Positions 1 through 8,073 of a DNA stretch of 64,000 nucleotides are shown piece after piece. A model generated the notes under the pieces. It saw only the letters and a program-made list of their open reading frames with translations, made no database searches and was not told the DNA's origin. A program made the position numbers and the translations under genes. The stretch comes from Variovorax gracilis (GTDB lineage Bacteria; Pseudomonadota; Gammaproteobacteria; Burkholderiales; Burkholderiaceae_C). Location of the stretch: NCBI RefSeq assembly GCF_030317115.1, contig NZ_JASZYF010000026.1, forward strand, positions 18,358 to 82,357, given 5' to 3'. The number at the start of each line of letters is the position of its first letter. Positions within the stretch are counted from its first letter, which is position 1.

Positions 1-331
1 GATCGGAGATGCTTCGGCCGCCCTTGCGTTCTTCCATCTGGTAGTAATCCAGGCCCGTCTCGCCGATGGCCACCACCTTCGGAAGCGCCGATCGGCTGAC
101 GAGATCTTCCACGGTGGGCTCCGCAATGTCCTCGTTGTCCGGATGGACGCCTACAGAGGCCCAGAAGTTGTCATAACCGGACGCCAACGCCTGGACATCG
201 GCGAATTCTTCCAAGGTGGTGCAGATGCAGAGCGCCCGGTCGACCTGGGCGGCGGCCATCGCGGCGCGGATCTGCGGCATCTGGTCCGCGAACTCGGGGA
301 AGGTCAGGTGGCAATGGGAGTCTGTGAACAT
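1..331 (-). CDS. ycfH: TatD-family metal-dependent hydrolase (3' end cut by window)
   Basis: This is the N-terminal 110 residues of a TatD/YcfH-type hydrolase, a TIM-barrel metalloenzyme of the DNase/phosphoesterase class. The protein opens with the metal-binding DSHCHL motif (His6, His8) and carries the family signature GETGLDY near residue 93. The ATG at 331 is chosen because it places the motif at residues 4-9, as is usual. It is the last visible gene of an operon mltG-tmk-holB-pilZ-tatD, the same order as in Pseudomonas. The C-terminus lies outside the window, so completeness cannot be judged. The substrate is not shown by sequence. Confidence 0.93.
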   Translation of the reverse strand, partial: MFTDSHCHLTFPEFADQMPQIRAAMAAAQVDRALCICTTLEEFADVQALASGYDNFWASVGVHPDNEDIAEPTVEDLVSRSALPKVVAIGETGLDYYQMEERKGGRSISD

Positions 332-397
332 CGCGGAATTCTCGAGAATGGCGGTGCATCCGCACCGCGTGCGGTCCGCGTCGCAGGGGGACGGGAC

Positions 398-772
398 TCA
401 GATGGTCTGGGTCGGGCGATCGGACGCCATCGTGCCGCCCAGCGCCTCTTCGATGCGTGCCTTGAGCTGGCGCGACTTGTCGTCGGACGGGAAGCGGATG
501 CCAACGCCGGGTGCCCGGTTGCCAGCGGCGCGCGCGGGCGTGATCCAGGCGACCTTGCCGGCGACCGGATAACGCTGCGGGTCCTCGGGCAGCGTCAGCA
601 GCACGTAGACGTCATCGCCGAGCCGGTACTCGCGAGAGGTCGGAATGAAGATCCCGCCCTCGGCGAACAGCGGAATGTAGGCCGCGTAGAGGGCGCCCTT
701 TTCCTTGATGGCCAACTGGATGACACTGGGCCGGGCGGGCGCGGACGGGGTGGGGGCTGCTGGAGTGTTCAT
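398..772 (-). CDS. pilZ: PilZ domain protein (type IV pilus assembly PilZ)
   Basis: A 124-residue single-domain protein. A Pro/Ala-rich leader of about 17 residues is followed by a PilZ beta-barrel, with the signatures EGGIFIPT, VYVLLTLP and PGVGIRF. Its place between holB and a tatD-family gene matches pilZ of Pseudomonas, which is needed for type IV pilus biogenesis. The leading part lacks an obvious RxxxR c-di-GMP motif, which fits classical PilZ proteins that do not bind the nucleotide. Its start overlaps the holB stop by 4 nt (ATGA), so translation is probably coupled. Confidence 0.9.
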   Translation of the reverse strand: MNTPAAPTPSAPARPSVIQLAIKEKGALYAAYIPLFAEGGIFIPTSREYRLGDDVYVLLTLPEDPQRYPVAGKVAWITPARAAGNRAPGVGIRFPSDDKSRQLKARIEEALGGTMASDRPTQTI

Positions 773-1788
773 GGGCGACGGCGTCCCGAGTTTAGGGTGG
801 TTCGCGCCTCGCTCACAAGCGCCTCGAGCATCAAGCCCGCATTGAAGGGGTGTTCTGCGGTTTTTGCCGCATTCGCCAGCGACTTGGACCAGCGGGCCAA
901 CGCAACCCGCGGCGGCGCAGGCGGGAGATCGGAAGCTTCGAAGAAGCGGGGCTCGGCACCGCTGTCGGTTGCCATGAGGTCATGGCAAAGTTTTTGAAGC
1001 GCACCGATGGCCTGTGCCGGCGCGTGGTCCGCCAGTGCGCTCACGTCGCCGCGCGTCATGGCCTTGGGCAACAGGCTCCAGGCCTTGGGCGACTGGCCCT
1101 GCCCCGCCAGCCGCAGTGCATCGCTGGGCCGGCCGCCGGCGGCGCGCAGGAGACCGGGCGCATCGGCAGCGGGAACGCCCTGCCCGATCAGCCAGTCCCG
1201 CGCCTCGTCGGCCATGGGCCACGGGAGCGTGAAGCCGAGGCAGCGGCTGCGGATCGTCGGCAGCAGTTGCCACGCCGCCTCGCTGGCGAGCACGAACCGG
1301 ACATCGCCGACGGGCTCTTCCAATGTCTTCAGGAGCGCGTTCGCGGTGATCGTGTTCATCCGTTCCGCCGGATACACCAGCACCGCCTTGCCTCGGCCCC
1401 GCGCACTGGTGCGCTGGGCAAAGCCGACGGCATCGCGCATCGCCTCGACCCGGATCTCGCGGCTGGGCTTGCGCTTCTTGTCATCGATGTCCGCCTGCGC
1501 TTTCTCGTCCAGCGGCCAGCCGAGTTCCTGCATTGCCACTTCCGGCATGAGGACGCACAGGTCGGCGTGCGTGCGCACCTGGATTGCATGGCAGCTCGGA
1601 CACTGTCCGCACGCACCGGTTTTCGCGCCCTCATCCGGCTGCTCGCACAGCCAGGCGGCCGCGAGCGCGAGGCCCAGTTCGTACTGGCCGAGTCCCGAAG
1701 GCCCCTGCAGCAGCCACGCGTGGCCGCGCTGGCGTAGCAGTTCCGCGAGCGGCTTGCGCAACCAGGGCGAGACCGACTCCGCATTCAT
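769..1788 (-). CDS. holB: DNA polymerase III subunit delta'
   Basis: A 339-residue clamp-loader subunit that helps place the beta clamp on DNA. Visible are the degenerate P-loop region (LLQGPSGLGQ, residues 26-35), a zinc-binding four-cysteine set (Cys48, Cys60, Cys63, Cys66) and the sensor motif TIRSRCLGF with its SRC triplet. The imperfect Walker A fits delta', which does not hydrolyse ATP. The start overlaps the tmk stop by 4 nt and the end overlaps pilZ by 4 nt, which indicates one co-translated operon. Confidence 0.95.
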   Translation of the reverse strand: MNAESVSPWLRKPLAELLRQRGHAWLLQGPSGLGQYELGLALAAAWLCEQPDEGAKTGACGQCPSCHAIQVRTHADLCVLMPEVAMQELGWPLDEKAQADIDDKKRKPSREIRVEAMRDAVGFAQRTSARGRGKAVLVYPAERMNTITANALLKTLEEPVGDVRFVLASEAAWQLLPTIRSRCLGFTLPWPMADEARDWLIGQGVPAADAPGLLRAAGGRPSDALRLAGQGQSPKAWSLLPKAMTRGDVSALADHAPAQAIGALQKLCHDLMATDSGAEPRFFEASDLPPAPPRVALARWSKSLANAAKTAEHPFNAGLMLEALVSEARTTLNSGRRRP

Positions 1789-2444
1789 GGCGCACCTCCG
1801 CTGTCGGAGGCCACGAGACCGCGCTCGGCCAGCGCCGCTTCGACCTGCTGCCAGACCTGTTCGCGCGACTGGCTCGCATCGATGCGGACGAAGCGCGGCG
1901 CGCCGGCTGCGCGCTGCGCGTAGCCTGCTGCAACGCGCCGGAAGAACTCGACCGGCTGCGACTCGAACTTGTCGGGCAGGCGCGCGCCAGCCAGTCGCTC
2001 GGCTGCCGTTTCCGGGGGCAGGTCGAACCAGACGGTGATGTCAGGCTGCAGCAGCGGATGCTCGCCGGAATCCGGCTGCGTCTGCACCCAATGTTCGAGC
2101 GTCGAAAGCACGCCCGCATCGAACCCCCGCCCTGCACCCTGATAGGCAAAGGTCGCGTCGGTGAAACGGTCGCAGAGCACGACGTCGCCGCGTGCCAGGG
2201 CCGGCTCGATCACGCGCACCACGTGGTCGCGTCGTGCCGCAAAGACAAGCAGCGACTCGGTCAGTGCATCCATCGGCTGTTCGAGGATCTGCGTGCGCAA
2301 GGTCTCCGCCAGTGGCGTGCCACCCGGTTCGCGGGTGCGTGTGACCTGACGGCCCTGCGCCTTGAACAGCGCCTCCAAGGCGTCGATATGGCTCGATTTG
2401 CCGGCACCGTCGATGCCCTCGAGCGTCAGGAAGAGTCCCTTCAT
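1785..2444 (-). CDS. tmk: Thymidylate kinase
   Basis: A 219-residue kinase that phosphorylates dTMP to dTDP. The P-loop EGIDGAGKS sits at residues 9-17, the DR motif is in LCDRFTDATFAYQG, and a LID segment follows around LAGARLPDKFE. The ATG at 2444 is chosen because it gives the canonical MKGLFLTLEG start and overlaps the mltG stop (2441-2443). The reading frame stays open far upstream, but that stretch is mltG read in another frame. It sits second in the mltG-tmk-holB-pilZ-tatD operon. Confidence 0.96.
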   Translation of the reverse strand: MKGLFLTLEGIDGAGKSSHIDALEALFKAQGRQVTRTREPGGTPLAETLRTQILEQPMDALTESLLVFAARRDHVVRVIEPALARGDVVLCDRFTDATFAYQGAGRGFDAGVLSTLEHWVQTQPDSGEHPLLQPDITVWFDLPPETAAERLAGARLPDKFESQPVEFFRRVAAGYAQRAAGAPRFVRIDASQSREQVWQQVEAALAERGLVASDSGGAP

Positions 2445-3460
2445 TGCCCGCTCCGCTGGTTCGGGTCGACACCCCGTTGGTAACGGTTGACCGCTCGGTT
2501 GTGCTCGTCGAGCGAACTGCTGAAGTGGCTGGTGCCGTCGCCGCGGGAGACGAAGTACAGCGACTTGCTTTGCGCCGGCTGCACGGCCGCGAGCAAGGCG
2601 GCTTTCCCGGGCATTGCGATCGGCGTCGGCGGCAGTCCGTTGCGCAGGTAGGTGTTCCAGGGGGAATCGGTCTGCAGGTCCTTCTTGCGCAGATTGCCGT
2701 CGAAGCGCGTGCCCATGCCGTAGATGACGGTCGGGTCGGTCTGCAGCGGCATCCCGATGCGCAGGCGGTTGATGAAGACCGCCGCAATCTCCGAGCGGTC
2801 CTGCGCCTTGCCGGTCTCCTTCTCGACGATGCTGGCGAGGATCAGCGCCTCGTCGGGCGTCTTCAGCGGGAGGTCGGCGGCGCGGGCGGCCCAGGCGGCT
2901 TCGAGCTTCTTGTCCATCGCGCGCATGGCGCGCTGCAACAGGGCGAAGTCCGTCGAACCCTTGGAATAGGTGTAGGTGTCGGGGAAGAAGCGGCCTTCGG
3001 GATGCATGCCCGGCCTTCCAAGTCTCGTCATCACTTCCTCGTCCGTCTGCCCGACCGTGTCGGGCTTCAACTGCTCGGCCTTTGCCAGCGCGGCGCGCAC
3101 CTGCCGGAAATTCCATCCCTCCACCAGCACCAGGCTTCGGGTAGCCTCCTCGCCGCGCACCAGCACGCTGAGCAGGGTTCGCGGGGTAATGCCGCGCTCC
3201 AGCTCGTAGCTGCCGGCGCGCATCTGCCGGTCCTGCCCCGAGAAGCGGAACCACAGATACAGGAGCTGGGGCGGCACGTCCACACCGGTATCTGCGACCG
3301 CCTGGGCGATGCCGCGGGGCGTGGTGCCCGGCTCAACCGACAGGTCGACGTTGGGAGCGGGCAGCTTGAGCGGCTGGTTGACCCACCAGAGGCCGGCTGC
3401 GCCAGCGCCCAGCACGACGAAGGCAGCCAGCAGGAAGAGCGTGAGAAAGAAGCGGCGCAC
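2441..3460 (-). CDS. mltG: Endolytic murein transglycosylase MltG
   Basis: A 339-residue membrane-anchored lytic transglycosylase that ends nascent peptidoglycan strands. One N-terminal membrane helix spans about residues 5-27. A LysM-like region precedes the catalytic YceG domain, whose motif ASIVEKETG contains the catalytic glutamate and is followed by VFINRL and TDPTVIYG. The start codon is GTG at 3460. The only other choice would shorten the membrane anchor. It heads the operon, and the 86-nt gap to ygfZ, transcribed the other way, must hold both promoters. Confidence 0.94.
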   Translation of the reverse strand: MRRFFLTLFLLAAFVVLGAGAAGLWWVNQPLKLPAPNVDLSVEPGTTPRGIAQAVADTGVDVPPQLLYLWFRFSGQDRQMRAGSYELERGITPRTLLSVLVRGEEATRSLVLVEGWNFRQVRAALAKAEQLKPDTVGQTDEEVMTRLGRPGMHPEGRFFPDTYTYSKGSTDFALLQRAMRAMDKKLEAAWAARAADLPLKTPDEALILASIVEKETGKAQDRSEIAAVFINRLRIGMPLQTDPTVIYGMGTRFDGNLRKKDLQTDSPWNTYLRNGLPPTPIAMPGKAALLAAVQPAQSKSLYFVSRGDGTSHFSSSLDEHNRAVNRYQRGVDPNQRSGQ

Positions 3461-3546
3461 GGGATCCGACGAAGGAAGCGAACTGAAAGATGTGGAATGA
3501 AGCCCTGCGGACCGAGCGGAACGGGGTCGGCCATGATAATTCAGCG

Positions 3547-4470
3547 ATGACCTCTGTCGTTCTGAATGGCGTGACCGCCCTCTCCCACCTCGGTGTCATT
3601 CGCGCCGAGGGTCCCGATGCCGCCAGTTTCCTGCACGGTCAGCTGACCCAGGATTTCGCGTTGCTCGACGCGTCCGAGGCGCGACTGGCCGCCCTGTGCA
3701 CGGCCAAGGGGCGCGCGATCGCGAGCTTCATCGGGATCCGGCCGCAGCCGGAGCGCATCCTGCTGGTGTGCAGCCAGGACATTCTTCCGGCGACGCTCAA
3801 GCGCCTGTCGATGTACGTGCTGCGCGCCAAGGCGAAGCTGAGCGACGCGAGCCATGACTACGTCCTCTACGGATTGGCCGGCACGGCGCTGACCGCCAAT
3901 GGCATCGACGCCGGATTGCCCCCCGGCCGCCACAGCCAGGTGGGTGACGCCAGCGCCGTCACGCTCCACCCGTCCGACGGCATACCGCGCGCCTTGTGGA
4001 TCACCCCCATGGGCAGCGCCGCGCCCCAGGGCACCACGCTGGACCCGGCGCTCTGGCAATGGAGCGAGGTCCGGAGCGGCATCGTCACGCTGACCACGCC
4101 CGTGGTCGAAGCTTTCGTGCCGCAGATGATCAACTACGAATCGGTAGGCGGCGTGAACTTCAAGAAGGGCTGCTACCCGGGCCAGGAAATCGTCGCGCGC
4201 AGCCAGTTCCGCGGCACGCTGAAGCGCCGCACTTATCTCGTGCAGGCCAGCGACCAGGTCGCGGCGGGCGAGGAGGTATTTGCCGCCAACGATCCGGAGC
4301 AACCCGTCGGGACCGTCGCACAGGCTGCCCCGTCACCCAACGGCGGCTGGGCCGCGCTGATCTCGATCCAGATCGCCGCGATCGATGCCGGCGGACTGCA
4401 CGCGCGTTCCGCCGAAGGCCCATCGCTCACGGTGGAGCCGCTGCCCTACGCGCTGCTGGAAGACATTTAG
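3547..4470 (+). CDS. ygfZ: tRNA-modifying / Fe-S cluster maintenance protein YgfZ
   Basis: A 307-residue folate-binding protein of the GcvT-like family, which supports Fe-S enzymes such as MiaB. The diagnostic motif K-G-C-Y-P-G-Q-E occurs near residue 205 and contains the conserved functional cysteine. The N-terminal FLHGQLTQD segment is also typical. The ATG at 3547 is preferred over the in-frame upstream ATG at 3490 because homologues begin just before the LSHLGVIRAEG strand. No strong ribosome site is visible. The following DUF1697 gene begins at the next base. Confidence 0.93.
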   Translation: MTSVVLNGVTALSHLGVIRAEGPDAASFLHGQLTQDFALLDASEARLAALCTAKGRAIASFIGIRPQPERILLVCSQDILPATLKRLSMYVLRAKAKLSDASHDYVLYGLAGTALTANGIDAGLPPGRHSQVGDASAVTLHPSDGIPRALWITPMGSAAPQGTTLDPALWQWSEVRSGIVTLTTPVVEAFVPQMINYESVGGVNFKKGCYPGQEIVARSQFRGTLKRRTYLVQASDQVAAGEEVFAANDPEQPVGTVAQAAPSPNGGWAALISIQIAAIDAGGLHARSAEGPSLTVEPLPYALLEDI

Positions 4471-4986
4471 GTGCCGCGATACGTCGCATTTCTTCGCGGG
4501 GTGAGCCCGATGAACGCGAAGATGCCGGAGTTGAAGCACTGCTTCGAAAGCGTCGGGTTCACCAACGTCAAGACGGTGCTTTCGAGCGGCAACGTCGTGT
4601 TCGATGCCCGCGCTGCGTCGGCCTCCGCGCTTGAACGCAAGGCCGAGGCCGCGATGACGCGGCACCTCGACCGGTCGTTCCAAACCATCGTGCGCCCGGT
4701 CGCCGCCTTGAGCGACCTGCTCGAAGCCGATCCCTACGCTGCGTTCGACTTGCCGGCAGGTGCCAAGCGGGTCGTCACCTTCCTGCGCACCGCGCACCCG
4801 GCAAAGCTCTCGCTGCCGCTGGAGAAAGACGAGGCGCGCATCCTCGCGATGAAGAACCAGGAGATCTTCAGCGCCTACGTTCCGGGCCCGCGCGGCCCCG
4901 TGTTCATGACGCTGATCGAGAAGACCTTCGGCACGGATGTGACCACCCGGACCTGGGACACGGTCAGAAAGTGCGCCGCGGCCTGA
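4471..4986 (+). CDS. DUF1697 family protein
   Basis: A 171-residue cytosolic protein of the DUF1697 family. It shows the typical start PRYVAFLRGVSP, the LSSGNVVFDA strand and the KTFGTDVTTRTWDT C-terminal motif. The function of the family is not established. The start codon is GTG at 4471, immediately after the ygfZ stop, so it is probably translated by reinitiation from the ygfZ message. It ends 25 nt before the oppositely oriented ybdD-like gene. Confidence 0.88.
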   Translation: MPRYVAFLRGVSPMNAKMPELKHCFESVGFTNVKTVLSSGNVVFDARAASASALERKAEAAMTRHLDRSFQTIVRPVAALSDLLEADPYAAFDLPAGAKRVVTFLRTAHPAKLSLPLEKDEARILAMKNQEIFSAYVPGPRGPVFMTLIEKTFGTDVTTRTWDTVRKCAAA

Positions 4987-5011
4987 ACCTGCCGCGACTG
5001 CGGGCCGCGAT

Positions 5012-5224
5012 TCAGCAGCATCGCCCCTTGCCGCCACCGTACCGCGCCTCCAGTCGCTCCCGGAAAAAGGCCTCGTAGCTCATCGGCGCCTGTCCGGGAT
5101 GCGTCCGCTCCATGTGGCTCAGGTACACGTCGTAGTCGGGCAGGCCCACCATCAGGCGCAGCGACTGCGCCAGCGAGCGGGCCAGGTAGCGCCCGGCTTG
5201 AGGCAGGGCGGCGACGGTCTTCAT
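5012..5224 (-). CDS. YbdD/YjiX family small protein, partner of CstA
   Basis: A 70-residue protein of the YbdD/YjiX family. It shows the conserved core LVGLPDYDVYLSHMER-like segment, the PMSYEAFFRERLEARYGG motif and a C-terminal CC pair. Members are almost always encoded next to CstA-type pyruvate/peptide transporters, as here, and are thought to help the transporter. The ATG at 5224 overlaps the cstA stop by 4 nt. The reading frame is open far upstream, but that part is an antisense-frame shadow of cstA. Confidence 0.9.
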   Translation of the reverse strand: MKTVAALPQAGRYLARSLAQSLRLMVGLPDYDVYLSHMERTHPGQAPMSYEAFFRERLEARYGGGKGRCC

Positions 5225-7287
5225 GACGCGGCGGATGCAGGCATCGGCTCGAAGGGGGTCTCGCGGGCGGTCGGGTGGCCGGCCGCGCGCGCCGCCAGCA
5301 CGCTGCGGATGCTGTAGACCAGCACGCTCAGCACCACGAACATGAACAGCGCGCACAGCGCCGCGTCGAGGCGGTCGTTGAAGGCGATGCGCGACATTGC
5401 CTCCGGGGTCTTGGCCGGTGCGATCAGCACGTTCTGCGCAATGCCATCCGCGTACTTGGCGGCATGCGAGAGAAAGCCGACCTTCGGGTCCGACGAGAAG
5501 ATCTTCTGCCAGCCGGCGGTCAACGTGCAGATCAGCAGCCAGGCGGCTGGCGCCATCGTCACCCAGGCGTAGCGATCGCGCTTCATGCGGAACAGCACCA
5601 CCGTGCCGAGCATCAGCGCCACTGCCGCCAGCATCTGGTTCGAGATGCCGAACAGGGGCCACAGCGTGTTGATGCCGCCCAGGGGATCGACCACGCCCTG
5701 GTAGAGGAAATAACCCCAGGCCGCGACGCAGAGGAAGGTCGCGATCAGGTTGGCCACCATCGAGTCCGTGCGCTTCATGGCGGGGACGAAGCTGCCCAGC
5801 AGGTCCTGCAGCATGAAGCGGCCCGCGCGCGTGCCGGCATCGACTGCGGTCAGGATGAAGAGTGCCTCGAAGAGGATCGCGAAGTGGTACCAGAAGGCCA
5901 TCATCGCCTGGCCGCCGATCACCTGATGGAGGATGTGCGCCATGCCGACGGCCAGCGTCGGCGCACCGCCCACGCGGCCGAGAATGGTGGTTTCACCCAC
6001 GTCCTTGGCAGTCTGTACCAGCACGTCGGGCGTGATTGCGAAACCCCAACCGGAGATGGTCTGCGCGACCGCCTCCGGCGTGGTGCCGACCAGTGCAGCA
6101 GGACTGTTCATCGCGAAGTACACGCCCGGGTCGATGCAGGCCGCGGCCACCAGCGCCATCACGGCCACGAAGGACTCGGCCAGCATGCCGCCGTAGCCGA
6201 TGAAGCGCGCATGCCGCTCGTTGTCGAGCATCTTCGGTGTGGTGCCGGAAGAGATCAGCGCATGGAAGCCTGACACCGCGCCGCAGGCGATGGTGATGAA
6301 CAGGAAGGGAAACAGGTTGCCCGACCAGACCGGGCCATTGCCCTGCGCGAATTGCGTGATGGCAGGCATCTGCAGCGTCGGTGCGACGAACACGATGCCG
6401 ATCGCGAGCGCGATGATGGTGCCGATCTTCAGGAAGGTCGAGAGGTAGTCGCGCGGCGCCAGCAGCAGCCACACCGGCAGGCTCGCGGCAATGAAGCCGT
6501 AGCCGACCAGCATCCAGGTCAGCGACTTGCCGTCGAAGGTGAACATCGGCGCCCACGTGGCGCTCTGGCTCACGGCCTGCCCGCCGAAGATCGAGAGCAT
6601 CAGCAGCACGAAGCCGATCACGGAGACCTCGCCGATGCGGCCCGGGCGGATGTAGCGCAGGTACACACCCATGAAGACCGCCACCGGAATCGTCGCTGCC
6701 ACCGTGAAGGTGCCCCACGGCGATTCGGCCAGCGCCTTGACGACGATCAGCGCCAGCACCGCGAGGATGATGATCATGATCATGAAGGTGCCGAAGAGCG
6801 CGATCATCCCGGGCACGACGCCCATCTCCTGCTTGATCAGGTCACCAAGCGAACGCCCGTCGCGCCGCGTCGAGATGAAGAGCACGATGAAGTCCTGCAC
6901 CGCGCCGGCGAAGACAACGCCGGCCAGTATCCACAGCAGCCCGGGCAGGTAGCCCATCTGCGCCGCGAGCACCGGGCCCACCAGCGGACCGGCGCCGGCA
7001 ATGGCCGCGAAATGATGGCCGAACAGCACGTTCTTGTCGGTCGGCACATAGTCCAACCCGTCGTTGTGGCGGTGGGCCGGCGTCCTGCGCCCGCCGTCGA
7101 GGCCGAGCACGGTGTCGGCGATGAACAGGCTGTAGTAGCGGTAGGCGATCAGGTAGGTGCAGAGGGCAGCGACGACGACCCATAGGGCGTTGATGGACTC
7201 GCCACGCGCCAGGGCCACTGTTCCCAGTGCGAAAGCGCCGATGACGGCGACGACAAGCCACACCAGGTGGCGGCGGATGCTTTGCAT
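5221..7287 (-). CDS. cstA: Carbon starvation protein CstA (pyruvate/peptide transporter)
   Basis: A 688-residue inner-membrane transporter of the CstA family, with about 16-18 hydrophobic segments. CstA relatives import pyruvate, and some import peptides, at low nutrient levels. Family motifs visible are GPLVGPVLAAQMGYLPG, VGYGFIAASLPVW, SGFHALISSGTTPK and GISNQMLAA. The ATG at 7287 is chosen because GGAG lies 9 nt upstream; an in-frame start 24 codons earlier lacks this. A two-component pair lies directly upstream on the same strand, and the leader holds two inverted repeats, so control by that pair is likely. Confidence 0.94.
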   Translation of the reverse strand: MQSIRRHLVWLVVAVIGAFALGTVALARGESINALWVVVAALCTYLIAYRYYSLFIADTVLGLDGGRRTPAHRHNDGLDYVPTDKNVLFGHHFAAIAGAGPLVGPVLAAQMGYLPGLLWILAGVVFAGAVQDFIVLFISTRRDGRSLGDLIKQEMGVVPGMIALFGTFMIMIIILAVLALIVVKALAESPWGTFTVAATIPVAVFMGVYLRYIRPGRIGEVSVIGFVLLMLSIFGGQAVSQSATWAPMFTFDGKSLTWMLVGYGFIAASLPVWLLLAPRDYLSTFLKIGTIIALAIGIVFVAPTLQMPAITQFAQGNGPVWSGNLFPFLFITIACGAVSGFHALISSGTTPKMLDNERHARFIGYGGMLAESFVAVMALVAAACIDPGVYFAMNSPAALVGTTPEAVAQTISGWGFAITPDVLVQTAKDVGETTILGRVGGAPTLAVGMAHILHQVIGGQAMMAFWYHFAILFEALFILTAVDAGTRAGRFMLQDLLGSFVPAMKRTDSMVANLIATFLCVAAWGYFLYQGVVDPLGGINTLWPLFGISNQMLAAVALMLGTVVLFRMKRDRYAWVTMAPAAWLLICTLTAGWQKIFSSDPKVGFLSHAAKYADGIAQNVLIAPAKTPEAMSRIAFNDRLDAALCALFMFVVLSVLVYSIRSVLAARAAGHPTARETPFEPMPASAAS

Positions 7288-7355
7288 GTGGAACGTCTCC
7301 GGGGTTTGAGTCCCGGGGAGTGTCGCCAGACCGCGCCGCGCTGACATCGGTTGCA

Positions 7356-7376
7356 CCACGCGGGTGGACCGCGTGG
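7356..7376 (-). promoter_or_regulatory. Hairpin in the cstA leader
   Basis: A perfect 8-bp inverted repeat (CCACGCGG / CCGCGTGG) with a 5-nt loop lies 69-89 nt upstream of the cstA start codon. No run of T follows it, so it is not a classical terminator. It could be an RNA stem in the cstA leader or a protein-binding site. Confidence 0.45.
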
Positions 7377-7384
7377 GAATGATT

Positions 7385-7398
7385 AAGGGAAAACCCTT
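7385..7398. promoter_or_regulatory. Candidate response-regulator site upstream of cstA
   Basis: An inverted repeat AAGGG-N4-CCCTT lies in the AT-richest part of the cstA upstream region, about 100 nt before the start codon and 45 nt after the response-regulator stop. Its size and symmetry suit a dimeric DNA-binding protein, and the adjacent LuxR-type regulator is the natural candidate. This is inference from position and symmetry only. Confidence 0.35.
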
Positions 7399-7443
7399 TG
7401 ACAGTGCTCAGGGGGAGCAGATACGCAGAGTCAAGTGTCGAAC

Positions 7444-8073
7444 TCAGATCTTTCGCGCGTGTTCCACGGCGTACTTGATCAGCTCGGCCTGCCCCTCGAT
7501 CTCGAGCCGGCGCTTGATGCTTTGCCGATGCGCTTCGACCGTGCGCACGCTCAGGCCCAACTCCTGGGCAATCTCCTTGCTCGATGCACCCCGTCCCAGC
7601 GCCGAAAGAATCTCGCTTTCGCGCGGCGTCAGCAGCGGCTTGGGCGCCTGGTTGCGGAAGAGCCGCTTGGACACGGCCGGGCTCAGGAAGGTGCCACCCG
7701 ACCATACGGCGTCGATGGCGGCGATGATCTCGCTGGCCGGCGCATCCTTGAGCACGTAGCCACGCGCGCCGGCCTGCAGCGCTTGCTGTACGTACTCGGG
7801 GTTGTCGTACATGCTGAGCATCACGACGCGCACCTCCGGCTGGCGCTCGTGAAGCATCGCGGCCATATCGATGCCACTCACCTCCTTCATGCCGACGTCC
7901 GCCAGCACGAGATCGGGCCGCAGGTCGTCGATGAGCGGCAGCGCTTCGACGGCGCTCGCGGCCTCGCCGACGATCTCGATCTGGGGCAGCGGCGACAGGC
8001 GCGCGCGCAACCCGTCGCGCACCAGCGGATGGTCGTCCACGAGAAAAAGGCGAACCACGGGACGCTCAGTCAT
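7444..8073 (-). CDS. LuxR/NarL-type response regulator
   Basis: A 209-residue two-component response regulator. The receiver domain (about 1-120) has the acidic pair DD at residues 13-14, the phospho-acceptor Asp59 and Lys109 in the YVLKDA segment. The C-terminal helix-turn-helix (about 145-205) shows LTPRESEIL and SKEIAQELGLSVRTVEAHR. It is coded directly after its kinase (4-nt overlap) and just before cstA, so it most likely activates cstA in response to the kinase signal. Confidence 0.93.
   Translation of the reverse strand: MTERPVVRLFLVDDHPLVRDGLRARLSPLPQIEIVGEAASAVEALPLIDDLRPDLVLADVGMKEVSGIDMAAMLHERQPEVRVVMLSMYDNPEYVQQALQAGARGYVLKDAPASEIIAAIDAVWSGGTFLSPAVSKRLFRNQAPKPLLTPRESEILSALGRGASSKEIAQELGLSVRTVEAHRQSIKRRLEIEGQAELIKYAVEHARKI

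Noticed and set aside
2445..3254. Long in-frame extension upstream of tmk
   Set aside because: It is mltG read in another frame; homology begins at the ATG at 2444, which overlaps the mltG stop.
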